Below are positions 1-12,300 of a DNA stretch of 64,000 nt, in pieces. This stretch comes from Nemopilema nomurai. Lineage: Eukaryota > Cnidaria > Scyphozoa > Rhizostomeae > Rhizostomatidae. The stretch is from assembly GCA_003864495.1 (NCBI GenBank), contig ML133389.1, positions 1,659,560-1,723,559 of the forward strand, given 5' to 3'. Positions within the stretch are counted from its first letter, which is position 1. Every line of letters starts with the position of its first letter. The translations under genes were made by a program, and so were the position numbers. The notes beneath the pieces were generated by a model. It saw only the letters and a list, made by a program, of their open reading frames with translations, had not been told where the DNA came from and did no database searches.

Positions 1-1
1 A

Positions 2-217
2 TTTGACGAAACCAATGTCCCTAAGGGAAAGACGCCGACTGAAGGAACAAGGACTCCTGTAGATTCATCGATTGCACGCATCGCCTGTGTTGCTTCGAAA
101 TGTATCATAAACGCTGCTTTGAGGTATTTTATAGGTACATGCATTCAAGGAATTCTAATTTTGCTTATTTCTAAGTTATGTAGACGTTGCAAAAGACACT
201 GTAGATTCAAAGGTTAA
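2..217 (+). CDS. Possible 3' terminal exon of an unidentified gene
   Basis: An open frame enters from the left edge and runs 71 codons to a TAA at 215-217. Its first part is polar with Lys, Pro and Thr (for example TNVPKGKTPTEGTRTP); the second part is Cys-rich and hydrophobic. It could be the last exon of a plus-strand gene lying mostly outside the window, or the coding part could stop near position 57 with the rest being chance. No family is recognised and no start codon is visible. In sequence this AT-rich, 71 codons is only weak evidence. Confidence 0.22.
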   Translation, partial: FDETNVPKGKTPTEGTRTPVDSSIARIACVASKCIINAALRYFIGTCIQGILILLISKLCRRCKRHCRFKG

Positions 218-1460
218 AGGTGATAGGTCGAAGCGTAGATCCCAATCACAGATATTAAGACAACGACGCTGTGACTTCAGCTGCATATTATTCAAATTTG
301 TTGCGACACTTTGAAGTGAGAAGTTGTATAGCCAAAGTAAGAGTTGTGACCGACAGCAGATTATAAAATTTGCTTACCTGTTGTAAATTTTATGGTAACA
401 AGTCATAGATCACATTCACTCATAACTAGGTCAAAAGGTCAGAGGCCACGGCCAGATTTTCAAAGGTTATAGGCCAACAGCTACGTAATTGCAGCGAATT
501 CAAGACTTACATAACTTACCAAGCACGTGTTAGTGTTTTTAACGTTGCTAAAGTACGCTTTGGGTATAGAAACTCTTCCAATACGTTTACCCGCGTGTTT
601 GTCCGACTAATTCAATTTATAATGCTTTTAACTGCGGGAATCCCGTGTGTTTTGAAAGGAAGCATCTGTTTGTTATGAATATTTCTCTTTTGAAGTTTGG
701 TAAAAATTTTCAAAATTTTGAAAGTCTTGAATTTAATATTACCAAGACGATGAAAATATGAATTTATTACCTGGGTGTTTGGGATTGCTCTTTATAAACA
801 TTACTATTATTTGTGGTTTTATATCAAAGTACTTAAGGCAGCATGAACTTGTCTAGTACCATCAAATATTGAACACTAATTTAAGCATCGATATCAATTG
901 AGCCTTAATAGTTTTGTAAAGAATGGCTTTAGTGACGTCCGTCTTTTATTAAAAATATCATTTCTGTACATGTATCTTGGTAGTATGATTGGAGCTTCTT
1001 TCTGTTGAAACTTCAACATTATCGTATTTGTTAATGCTACCTGCAAACTTAATTAAATCAAAAGACATAGAAGACATGATTCGTGACAAAAGAGCCATGA
1101 TGAAAAAATATAGAAATAGCTAAAAAGATAGGATGAAATTCAATTGATTTTGATACTGAAGAAAACAGATTGTTCAAATCAGAGAAGCGAGAGGAGAGTA
1201 AAGTGTCTTGAGGGTGTAACTTGAACTTTTCATCTTTTAAACCTACCTTATCTAGCACTTTTTGAAACATATTTTAAGTCGACCAAACCTACTCTAGCCT
1301 TGCAAGGCTCTACTTAAGTGTGCACCTTAATGTGATACTTGAGAAAATTCGTGAAAAATATGATAGAATTGAGTATATTACGTCATTAAAGCGTTTACAA
1401 GATTTGGAGACTGGTCAAGAATTATCTATTCATATCTAAGAACTTTATATTCAAGTGAGG
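218..1460. other. Intergenic, no gene seen
   Basis: AT-rich sequence with only short open frames on both strands and no exon-like frame bounded by good splice sites. Several AGGTCA-type words occur at about 213-232 and 430-475. I see no RNA gene or transposon end. Confidence 0.5.
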
Positions 1461-1468
1461 AGTTGAAA

Positions 1469-1690
1469 TGCAATTACAAACGAATTTGCGGTTACAAATG
1501 AATTTGCAGTTACAAATGCATTTGCAGTTACAAATGAATTTGCAGTTACAAATGAATTTGCAGTTACAAATGAATTCACAGTTACAAATGAACTTGCAGT
1601 TACAAATGAATTCACAGTTAGAAATGAATTTGCAGTTACCAATGAATTTGCAGTTACAAATGAATTTGCAGTTACAAATTAATTTCGTCA
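1469..1690. repeat. 18-bp minisatellite, about 12 copies
   Basis: A tandem array with the unit TTGCAGTTACAAATGAAT and point variants (GTTAGAAAT, GTTACCAAT, GAATTCACAG). Because 18 is a multiple of three, frames on both strands stay open across it and mimic proteins made of NLQLQM or CNCKFI repeats. No splice or start context supports coding. It is best read as non-coding satellite DNA. Confidence 0.9.
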
Positions 1691-1699
1691 AAGTTACAA

Positions 1700-3347
1700 A
1701 AAGATGACCAGTGCCATTCTTAAATGAACAGTCATTCCGGAAGTATGAAAATAAATGATTCTGCATCACAGAGACGGTTCTGTAGGCAAGAAAGTAATGT
1801 CGGTTAAGCATAATAAAATCAATTCATAAGTTAGAAGTGAAGACATCGACACATTGTTTTAACTTGAGGAATGGAGCTACTGTCAATGAAGTATGTACAA
1901 AAAGTTGCTAAGAGTAGGTCAAAGTGTAAGTACTGCTGGATATAAGAAATTTTGTTGAAATGAGACAGACTGATTTATAATAAGAGAGAAACGGATTAAC
2001 AGTACAAAACACGGTTTGCATACAGTATATTGCATTTTGCATATTCCCTTTATATTGCATATGATGTCGAAATTTGAGGACTTCAAATGTTTTGATACTA
2101 TCATCTACAGTCATCTTCTTAGATTTGATAGAAAATGGAAAATAACGCACACAACGTTGTTATATACAGAAGATTATTTTTATAGCTGACAAACTAAGAA
2201 TTTCTTCACTTTTGGAGAAAATAGTTTCACCAAGTTTTGGTGGAGCCTTATCGTCTTTTTATTTCTGTTTTTGCTTAATATTAGACATTTTTAAATGATT
2301 CTGATCGATTCCAAATAAGTACAATCATACTTTGCATATATTTATTATGCTTGATCTTCTTTAACTGTCTCCTTTCAATAAGTTTTTATGCTCACATTTT
2401 TGATCCACAAATCGAAGTTCATAACACAGAACTCCAATCACTACTTTTTCATTTTATCTTAAGTATTCATCTATTTATTATATATTTTTTTCTTTAAGTA
2501 TCTCTTTAAATAATTACCCTCCAAACTCTCATCTCCACCAAGTTGCTAAGATATTGTCTTTAAGTCATCCCATCTAGAGTCGCAGATCAAAAGCAATAAG
2601 AAACACAGTTCTATAAATCACCTTTTATGTTATATCTTCAATACTTTCGTTATAAGCACACCTCTGTTTTATAAACTATAGGTACATAGTAATTTAAAGT
2701 GCATATGCTTGTGTCTGATAAAATATAAAAAATATCCACAAAATTTCACAAGTTTTGACGAATTTCTATTTTTATTTGGTAGCAAAAATATGAAAAGAAA
2801 AAATGGTAAGTAGGATAAGGGTTGCAATAAAAAAATTATGCAGGAGTCATCGAAATGTATAAACTTTCAGCAACATAACAAAAGATATATTAAAATGTCA
2901 GGGGGTTTAATAGGTTCTTGGCACTTTTATGGGTGGAAATTGAAGAAAACCTTTAAAAACACATTATATTACGAGAGATCAAGGGATTAGATATTTTTTA
3001 CCTCCATCGTACTATTTTAGAATAGTTTCCCTAACTATGTTGTAAGTTAAGGATTCTCCAGCTATGTCCTTGATTTCTCGTCAATGGGAAGCATAAAAGA
3101 TTTTTCTGAATTATGGCAATAGACTTTTTTCTTCTTTAATGCAAAAATGCGCTGAGACCGTTAAAAATAGTACCTAGACCAAAATTTATGAGGTCCTCTA
3201 AAATATGCCAAAGAATTTTGCGTGATGCCCTCAATTCATCAAGAGCGTTTCAGGAATGTTATTTAAAATTTTACTTGGGGTCCTTACTAATTGAAAACCT
3301 CAGAGGGCCCATGAATAGATGCGTCACTGCTGGTAGCCATGACAAAT
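1700..3347. other. Non-coding flank downstream of the QRICH2-like gene
   Basis: AT-rich spacer after the stop of the minus-strand gene that ends at 3348. It presumably holds that gene's 3' UTR. The segment near 3300-3325 contains GATGCGTCACTG, matching the inverted end of the element at 43498-43666, so a decayed copy of that element may overlap the 3' UTR. No other gene is supported. Confidence 0.45.
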
Positions 3348-6300
3348 TCAATCTCTAGTCTCGTTTTCACCATTCTTCTGCTTCGCTTCACGACGCTGAA
3401 GGCGAAAAGGAACTGGTGGAGTGCTGGGAGCGAAGGTCTCTTTATCAAGAGGAGGCAGGCTAACAATTGACCTTTGCGAATCTGGGTTTGAGAAGTTGCC
3501 ATTTGAATGCTGATAGTCGACTGTGGGCTGCAAAGAAAAGGTTCTTTTAAACGCCAATGAACTTTTAATGAACATCTTTTGGACATCAATTGAGCACAAA
3601 AACATTCTAGATATGGTAAAGAAAGGTGAGTAACACTGTTATAGTAAAAACTACTGGTTTATCGTAACACCTCTAAAGCGTTTTCGTGGTATACAGATGG
3701 CAGTAGCTTTAACTCAAGGGACACTCAAAGTATTTTTGGCTAAGTAACACTTAAACATTTTAGTCAATCTAGTTATATTGACTATCATATGTCGGTCATA
3801 GAAAACGGGTGTTAGGAGATAGTGCCAAGATTTGTATTGGTAGATGATGGATTTGCTGCAGTAGGTTATGACCTTTGCACTTTGCTATGATGACCCTTTG
3901 AACAGAGAGGTACTTCACAGATCATAACTATTGCCACGATCCCCTTATATCGATGCCCTCAAAGAAGGCTATCTATTTCTAGTCATGCTTCTCCTAGCCA
4001 GCATCAAAGAAGCCTAATCATATAGCCTGTAAACTAAGGCCGAATCAGCAATAAAACCAAAAACATCGTCTTCAGCTGATTAAAAGTACAATAGATACAT
4101 TACTGAACAAGTGCTTTGCAGTACAAAACTTCATAATAGCGGGAAAAAGCGGGACCAGTTTTCCCATGCTTCACAAACCTCAGAGTATGCAAACGTCGGA
4201 AAATGACCTAAAGCTGACACAGTTGCGCATCGAAAACACTAGAAGGTGATAAAAAGATCGTATGATTGGTTTGATTACCAAATAAGAAGAGGATAAACAG
4301 ATCTATTCTTACCGGCCTCCTTGCTTCGGCGGAACGAGTTCGAAGAAGTCCACGACGTGTTGAAAAATTGTTTTCCTTCTGGTATGGCAGGTCGGTCTGC
4401 AAAATTAAATGATGACGTAAAAGTTTGGGATGATAAATAAAAAGGGGCTAATTCTTGGAATAGGAAATCAAAATTTGTTTCACTCTTTTAGCACCTGGCG
4501 AGAAATGGAAATGTCCCATGAATTACACGAGAGCTTAGCAAAGGCCAGCCAGGCCTAAAGCCATGGGTCACGGTACCAGGAAGTGTCATGCGAGAAAAAG
4601 AAGCCATGACAAAAAACATGATATGCTGTTCACTTTGTTCTAAATGAAAGGTTTTCGCAGCCAAAGGTCAGGGGTCAAAGTGCTAGAGGTTAAGGGTCAA
4701 GACGGCAAGGGTGCGTTATTTGCGGCATTCGTAATGGCTTATAGAGGATAAAGGATCATATATATCACAGAGTCAGAAAGAAACATTTAAAAAAGATATA
4801 TACATATAAATCAGGAAAGTCACATACCAACTTGTATCTTCCACGGTAAACATTGCCATCTGTTCCAAGCAGCAAGTCTACGATTGTGTTTTCTCGTTTT
4901 CTTTGATCTATAAAGCTTCTTGAAAGGTGTCCAACCTCTACTCAAAGAAATCACAAGAGTTCAAAGTACAAAATCTTTATCAAAAAGTAGCTTTCAATCG
5001 TTGAGATTTTCAAGCTTAAATTTTCATATAAAACTTTTGTTTCTTCGACAAAATTAGTAAATTTTTTCATATAAAAGCATTTCCGTTTTAGATCTGTAGT
5101 GAGTTGATCCACTGCTAACCCCTATGGAGCTTAATATTGACTATCAATATAGACAGGTAAACTGTAACAGAATCTTATCTCCTGCTCTATTGCATAGAAG
5201 TGACGTAGCAAAAGATTCTCTACTGCTTACGTAGGGAAAAAGGAACAAGCTAAGACTAAAATGGAAAGCTTAAACGGGAAGCAAGTTGGACCTAAATGAC
5301 CAAAAACGTAAGTATAATAATATCAAAAACTATAAGTCTAAAATTTAATATCAAAAACAGTATTTCACTATTCTGTGAGATCAAAGCAAACTTTAGTACT
5401 GTAGTACAAAAGAGGAGGCAGAAAAAAACATGGAGGCAGAAGAAAAATGAAGGCAAAAAAAACATGAAGGCAGAAGAAACATGAAGGCAGAAGAAACATG
5501 GAGACAGAAGAAAAAGGAAGGCAAAAGAAACATGGAGTTAGAAGAAACATGGAGACAGAAGAAACATGAAGGCAGAAGAAACATGGAAGCTCCTTATATT
5601 TGGAACTTGGGCATAGAGTCTTGGTAGGTTAGAAAGAAAATAATGTCAAGTCTAACAACAAAGATTAAAAGAGCATTAAGGATCACCAGCTTTGGTAAAT
5701 AATGGCGGTTTCATTCCTTTCTTTGGAGTATGGACAATACTGGTGTGATTCCCACCACAGGCTCTTGTGACCGAAAACGGGTCTCTCCAAGTGTCAAGGT
5801 ACTGCTTTCTATCCTTGGTTGAGTGAGGGTCATTTGATGATGCATCTTGCGACTTGTATTGCTGTGAAAAAATCGGGATATCTGCAATGTTTTTACCACA
5901 TTGTGAAGGTAGTAGGTGAATTTACGACAACCTTTCGACAAAGCATGAGCCTCGCACTTGCGGTCGCTATTTCGATGGACGGCGCAATTTTTACGGCATG
6001 ACGTAACTGCGTCTATTACAGCAGTTTCTTTTTAACGAAACACTCGTGCTGAGAATGGTCTATATTCCACATGGGGGAATATGACAGACTCAGCTACCTG
6101 GGACATTTCAAAAGAACCCTCAAAATACGGATCTGATAACTAAATTACAGTTAATCCTTAAGCATATCTCGATCAAATCCTCAAATATTTCTAATAAAAT
6201 CATAGCTGCAAGAGAAGAAGTTAAAAGATTATATCAACATTCAAAATATCAAAGATGATTTTTGAGAATGATGGTAATTGAGAGAAAGAGGCGAACAAAT

Positions 6301-9300
6301 GACAGGGTGGTGGAAGAAGATGATAAAAAAGAGACAAGAAGGAAATTGATTAATGAAGAAAGAGAAGAGACAGCTGAGATGAAAAATTGCATTGTTATTT
6401 TATCAAATTAAAAACTTGTTATGGAAATTAAGTGGCTGTAGGAGATTATAAAGAGCAGAAAAATGAAGCAAATATTGATAATCCCAAAGCATATAGGAAA
6501 TAATACGAAACGATGTACTGTGAACGAGATGTAACCGGCTAACCTGTCCTTTGAACTTTCTGTAATGCGATGAGATTGCTTTCCCGGTCCCATCAAGATG
6601 AACCGGACGGTCGCACGAAATACAATGAAACAGAGTGCTTAGCGGACGCCTGAATCCGGCCGCTTTGGTAATGATGTGTTGTCCGGCTTCGGACATTAAA
6701 TTTTCGCGGGATTTCTGCAGCTGAGAAATCCGTGATTCTGAAATGAAAGGAAGTTTATCAAAGATTTGGCATTTCATAGAATCGTACTGATACCTGCTTT
6801 GAGGACAGTAAAGAAATATGAAAAAGCTAAAAGTAAAACCAAACTTATACATAAGTTCAGGTTAGGGAGAAGTCACAAAAATGGCACCTTATCAAACGTA
6901 GAAGGAAATTTTTAATAAATAACTAGCAGCTTCACATTTTTGTTGGCTTTTGTAATTGGGCGAAAAAATTATCCTTCAAATTCCAAAAATTTCAGTGCGA
7001 AATGTTAAAGCCAAATACAGTTTATACTCAGAAAAAATGCGCAAGTCGCTGATAATTTTTATCTGTTGATCTCAAAACATCAAGAGAAAATCTCAGAATC
7101 ATGAAAGACATTCATACTAATTATCTGGAGAAAAATAAACAATTATTGACAATATATTTGTATAATTCCTTAGCTGAAAAATTTTCCTTGCATTCAACTT
7201 AGTCTATAATAATAGTATATAATAATCTACGTTTCGCTTCAAGACAACCATATAGGCCCATTCAGTTACCTCGGAACAGTTACCTAGCTAGAACAATATG
7301 ATGTTCAGTTAAACAAAATAAAGAAAACTGATAAAGGCCTACCTAGATACTTTTTAAGCGATTCTTCAGCAGTTGCATCAAGCTTATCTCTCATGCTGTC
7401 GTTTAATTTCTCAAGAGCCTCTCTTAGACTTTCTTCCTCGTTCGCATACCGGTCAAGCCTTTGCAAAAGATCCTCGATGTTCTTTTGTAGGCCTAATATC
7501 ATTTGATCAAAGTCGTTCATGCTGACCTGGAAATATAATTTGTACGTTTAATCTTGAAAATCAAAGGCTGAAAAGCAAAATCTCTTCTCGAGAGAAATGA
7601 TTACAGTACTTAAATGTTGCTTAAATCCTTTCCTGAAATCTAAACTGTTCTGAAGAAAATATGATTTGATCGAATAAAGAATGAAGTGAGCTTACTGTTG
7701 CCAAAAGGTAAGGAATCATAAAGTGTGGCCTTAAATTTTTTAAATCAAAAGGCCAAAAGTCAAGGATTGAAGGACCATTGGTTAAACATCAAAAATTTTT
7801 CTATCAAGACTTTCTCCTAAATCGAAAACAAGTATGGTCTAATAACCTTAATATTCGAATTAAATTCTACTGCACGTCAAAGATGTAATTCATGACTAGA
7901 GGTTAAATATCGAAGGTGAAAGGTCAGGATGTTACCTTGGTGTCGAGTGCCTTTTTATAAGCCTCGAGGTCAAAGATCGACGTAGCATTTCCAATATCCG
8001 CTTTGCTTCGTTGCAGTTGCTCCACGCATTCATATAAAGCGTCGATTAGTTGCTGGAAATCGAGGAGACAATAAAACACTCTTTTTTGGTTTGATTCAGC
8101 GAACGATTATACGGTTAACTGAAGATGATAGTCATTTTTACTTTTGCTTCGACTGTTAGTTATAAAACATGTCAATTGCTGCTAATAACATATAATAATC
8201 AAAAGAAGACGAGGAAAGAAATAAAAGATTTCACAATAGCGAGAAATAGCGGTAACAGTTTTTGCATATTTAAAGTTTTGTATCCCAAAGCACTTGCTTA
8301 AATAAAAGATTGATAATGTGGGAAATGAGGAAGGAATGAAGCAAGGATGAAGGGAGAGGAAGAAGCAAATTCATGTTGGTTTTATTTTTGATGAAACTTT
8401 TTGTAAGCACTACTAAAATGGAAGTAAGAAAAGAAAGATATGAAATGAAATGAGAGCAGGAAGGAATGAAATGCGAAAGCAAAGGTTTCGAAATTAAAAT
8501 TGAAAGATAGATAATAAAAGGGAGAAATGAAAAAAGGAGAAAACCATGAAGGAACGTAAAAGGAGATAAAGAATATACATACAACGGTAAGAAAGAGAAA
8601 AACGTGAAAGACAGGAAGGCGTGGTAGAGGCTTTCTCTACGGCTTTAAAGGGTAAGAAACGAACTAGAGGATGCACTTAATCAATAAAGATGTGCATTGA
8701 CAAGAGTTCATGCATAAATCACAGGCATATACTACGTCATATGTAAATATCGGCTACTAATGTAAATATGTGAATCATAGTCATAGAGAATATTAACAGG
8801 CAACAACCTGCTTCGCTTTCAGCTCTTTGTAAAAATAGCTTTGAATTTGGGAAAAGGAAATGGCAATGAAGACTTGAAAAGATCGAGATGAAACAAATGA
8901 GAAGAAATACTAAAACATGAAAGGACTAAAAGGTAGATAAGATAGATAGGTAGAAAGAGGCATTCTCTTCAGATTTACAGGATGAGGAATGGACTTCTGT
9001 GAATGCACTTAATCAATAAAGACGTCCTGAAGTATTTACAGAATTGCATTTACAAGGATTCGTGCTTTATTCCCGCCCACATACTTAGTCATATTCAAAT
9101 ATCGCCTTCTTGTGTAAATCATAGAGAATATCAAGAGGCAACTACCTGCTTCGCTTTCAGCTCTTTGTAAACACTTGCGTTCATGTTTGCAAGTCCAGTC
9201 GAGGTCTTAGTCTCCCTTTCATCAAGCTCAATCAAATGCTCCTTGATTGCGTTCAAATTCTCGTCTACGTCATCAACCTCGTTTCCAGTATTCGCTAGCA

Positions 9301-12300
9301 GCCGATCAACATCAGCTCTCGTTGAATCGATCAGTGATTTGTTGCATTCAGCAACCTGATTGGTCTTCAGCACTTGTTCTTTGAGCGCTGGAAGCAAACA
9401 TAACAATCACAGCAATCATGATCGCAGTCGTAAGCAATCGAGCCTCTAGTGGGAAAACAACTTTACTCACGTTGTTGTATGGATCAAATCTCGCTTTTTG
9501 CCAATCTCAATTGCCTTATTCCATGCTCTTTTAATATCACATTTTTGAACAATTTTTTTCGGTACAGACTTTGAAAATGGCTTTGAAAAAAGCAAACATT
9601 TTACGACATACTAAAAGCTTTTTCGTCTGACACTCCTCAGAGCATAAAACGTCAGAGTAAGGTTCCGAAAGAACACGATGGAAAATATATACCCAGTTGT
9701 GAATCGAAATAAGCCAATCAGAAAGACGCAAGCACAAGTCCGATATAGTTGACCAATCAGTGCCGCGAACCTAAAGAAAAATAATATATTTATATATTTT
9801 CCATCGTGTTCTTTCGGAACCTTATTCTGACGTGTTATGCTCTGAGGAGTGTCAGACGAAAAATCTTTTAGTGTGTCGTAAAATGTTTGCTTTTTTCAAA
9901 GCCATTATCAAATTTTTTTATTTTAATTTTTTTCTACATTAAATTGATTATTTTGGATTGCCTTGACTTTGTTGATGAACCAGTCTAATCATTTAAAAGG
10001 ATTTTTTTCTCAAATGCTCTGATCTTAAAGGTTTCGTTGTCATAGACACTATGTTGCAATCATTATCTCCAGTGATAGAAAAATGCTTCAGAAAAAGATA
10101 AAGTACAGAATGCAAGGTCATACGCTACATTTAAAAAGTCTCTGGACATGCATTTAAGAATTTATAAAATACTGAAAATAGGATAGACCTTTTATTTTAG
10201 TCTGAAGAAGGCCTTGTCTGACAAACTTTGCAAATATATGTCCAGCCGATATACTGACGTATATTTTGTAAGTGCAGGGTGCCACATTATTCGCGTATCG
10301 TGTTGCGTTTTTATTGAAGAAAGTAGTGATTTTCAGAAAAGGTTTAATCCTGTCATCATTCGTAGGCCACAATTTCTTTGATTTTCCTACACTTAGTCTA
10401 GCTCCGTTGCTTTCTGTCGACCACGTCCCAATCCAATCACCATAAACAAAGGCTAGCTAATATGTTCAAAAGCAACATTATAAGGAATCTTACCATTTAA
10501 CTCATCTTCCAGACCATCTTTTTCTTTCACAGGCTCAACGTGTTTCATATTTTCAATCTTTGACTCAATATCGTTGAATTTTGAAGCCATTTCACTCAAC
10601 GTTTTCAAACAGTCTCTTAATTCTGCAGATGGATACCTCTCTTTCGAATTTCTTCCAGAACGAGGCTCGGTTGATTGGTCTTTAATCTCCTGAAAAAATT
10701 GTTTATTAGCATCAATGGACGAAATACAGAGACGAAGATGCTAATGAATGCATGGCAATGTTGGGCCATTAGTAAAAGTGCCAAAGTGGTGCCATGGGGA
10801 GTGTCGAGGGACATGTTTTCAGGGACTTCTCCCAGAACAGGAGGCGCAAGTTTATTTGGGCGGAGACATCGTACTTTTCAATGTGGTGGAACGAGGCGGA
10901 TGGAAAAGAGAGGCGAATGGCTAAAGAGTACGTCTCTAGCTTTCTTGTGTCTTTTTTGTTGTACTAGAGAGGTGGCTGAGGTTGTGGTGGCGAATTGGGT
11001 TTTGTCTGTAGCTTAATTCTAAGTTTCACAATGGCTAGAAGCAGCGTAACCATTTTGCACGATTAAAGTACTTTTTTATCAGACACTCCTCAGATCAGCA
11101 AACGTCGGAAAGTGCCAAAAGCTGACAGAATAAATAGCTAGTTGAAAAATCACCGTCATGTCGAACAATTTTAGAAAAGCTTTCTTTGCTACGAATCACT
11201 TGTTGAGACATGTTTTCTCTTTGACTCAAAAAGAAAATGTCGGTGGATGAGTGGCTAAGACTCGCTGTGAAAGAATGGTTCCCAGATTTTTCTAGAATTT
11301 TTCTATCGAGAACGGCTTGTTTAGGCCTGGACGCCATTTTTTCTCATTATTCCTAAAACAACATCAGTCTCTCTTTGAATCCCCGCTAACAACATATATG
11401 TTCACGAAATAGCACAAATAATTGATATTAAATCAGACGAAAGTCTTATTTATTTCCCCGCTTTAGGTTGGTAACTTCATTCCTCTTAAAAGCTTTGTCC
11501 CAGATAAAAAATAGTTTTGCATTTTTCTACCATGCCCTAATGAAAACTAAAGCCGAATTCTCTTCCCGGCATCTACTCTCTACTGTCAACTCCTTTTGGC
11601 GTAGCTTCTCTAATCCCTTCGATACATTCTTCATCTGAAATGCTCTTCATTTGCTAACCGTCAATAGAAATTTCCTAAATTCGAATTCTCCTCCATTTTC
11701 CTCATTGGTAGACGGGTAGCCCGTAATTACACCCCTTGTCGCGGAAATGCCATGGCAACCCCTTTTACGATTCAATCAAAGCAAAATGTTGAGAATCAAA
11801 TCATATTTTAATCAATACTAAAGAACAACGTTTAATATTCACCAAGAAGCCCTACCTCTTCCTCAAAATATTTCAATTTCCACCCTTAACAATCTAATCG
11901 CTGTTATTAAGCACTTACCCTTTTAGCCATTCCAGGTGTCTGGACCTTTCCACCGTCAACTTCTTCATTTTCTCCCAAATGCAGCCCTTGACTGTTCTTA
12001 TGAATCTCCGCATCAGACCTTTCCATAACCCCCTCTCCACTCCCTAGCATATTCGATTCTCCCTCATCCACCTGCTCCTCCGCAGCAACTTCACCCTTGT
12101 CAACGTCATTTGCAGTCCGTTTCATGTACCCTTTTAGATCCAGTGCATCTTCTAAAGCAGACCATTTAACATAATCTTCTAATTCCTCGCGTCTAGTTAA
12201 TTCATCCATACTTCCCTTCAAAGCTACGAGTTCCTTCTCCAACCCACTGTAGTCTGGTTTAGAACTACCAGCCTCTATGTTACGCAGCCTCTTTTCCAAA

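Noticed and set aside
1422..1811. Long open frames on both strands over the 18-bp repeat
   Set aside because: The period is divisible by three, so frames stay open automatically. There is no splice context and composition is wholly repeat-derived.
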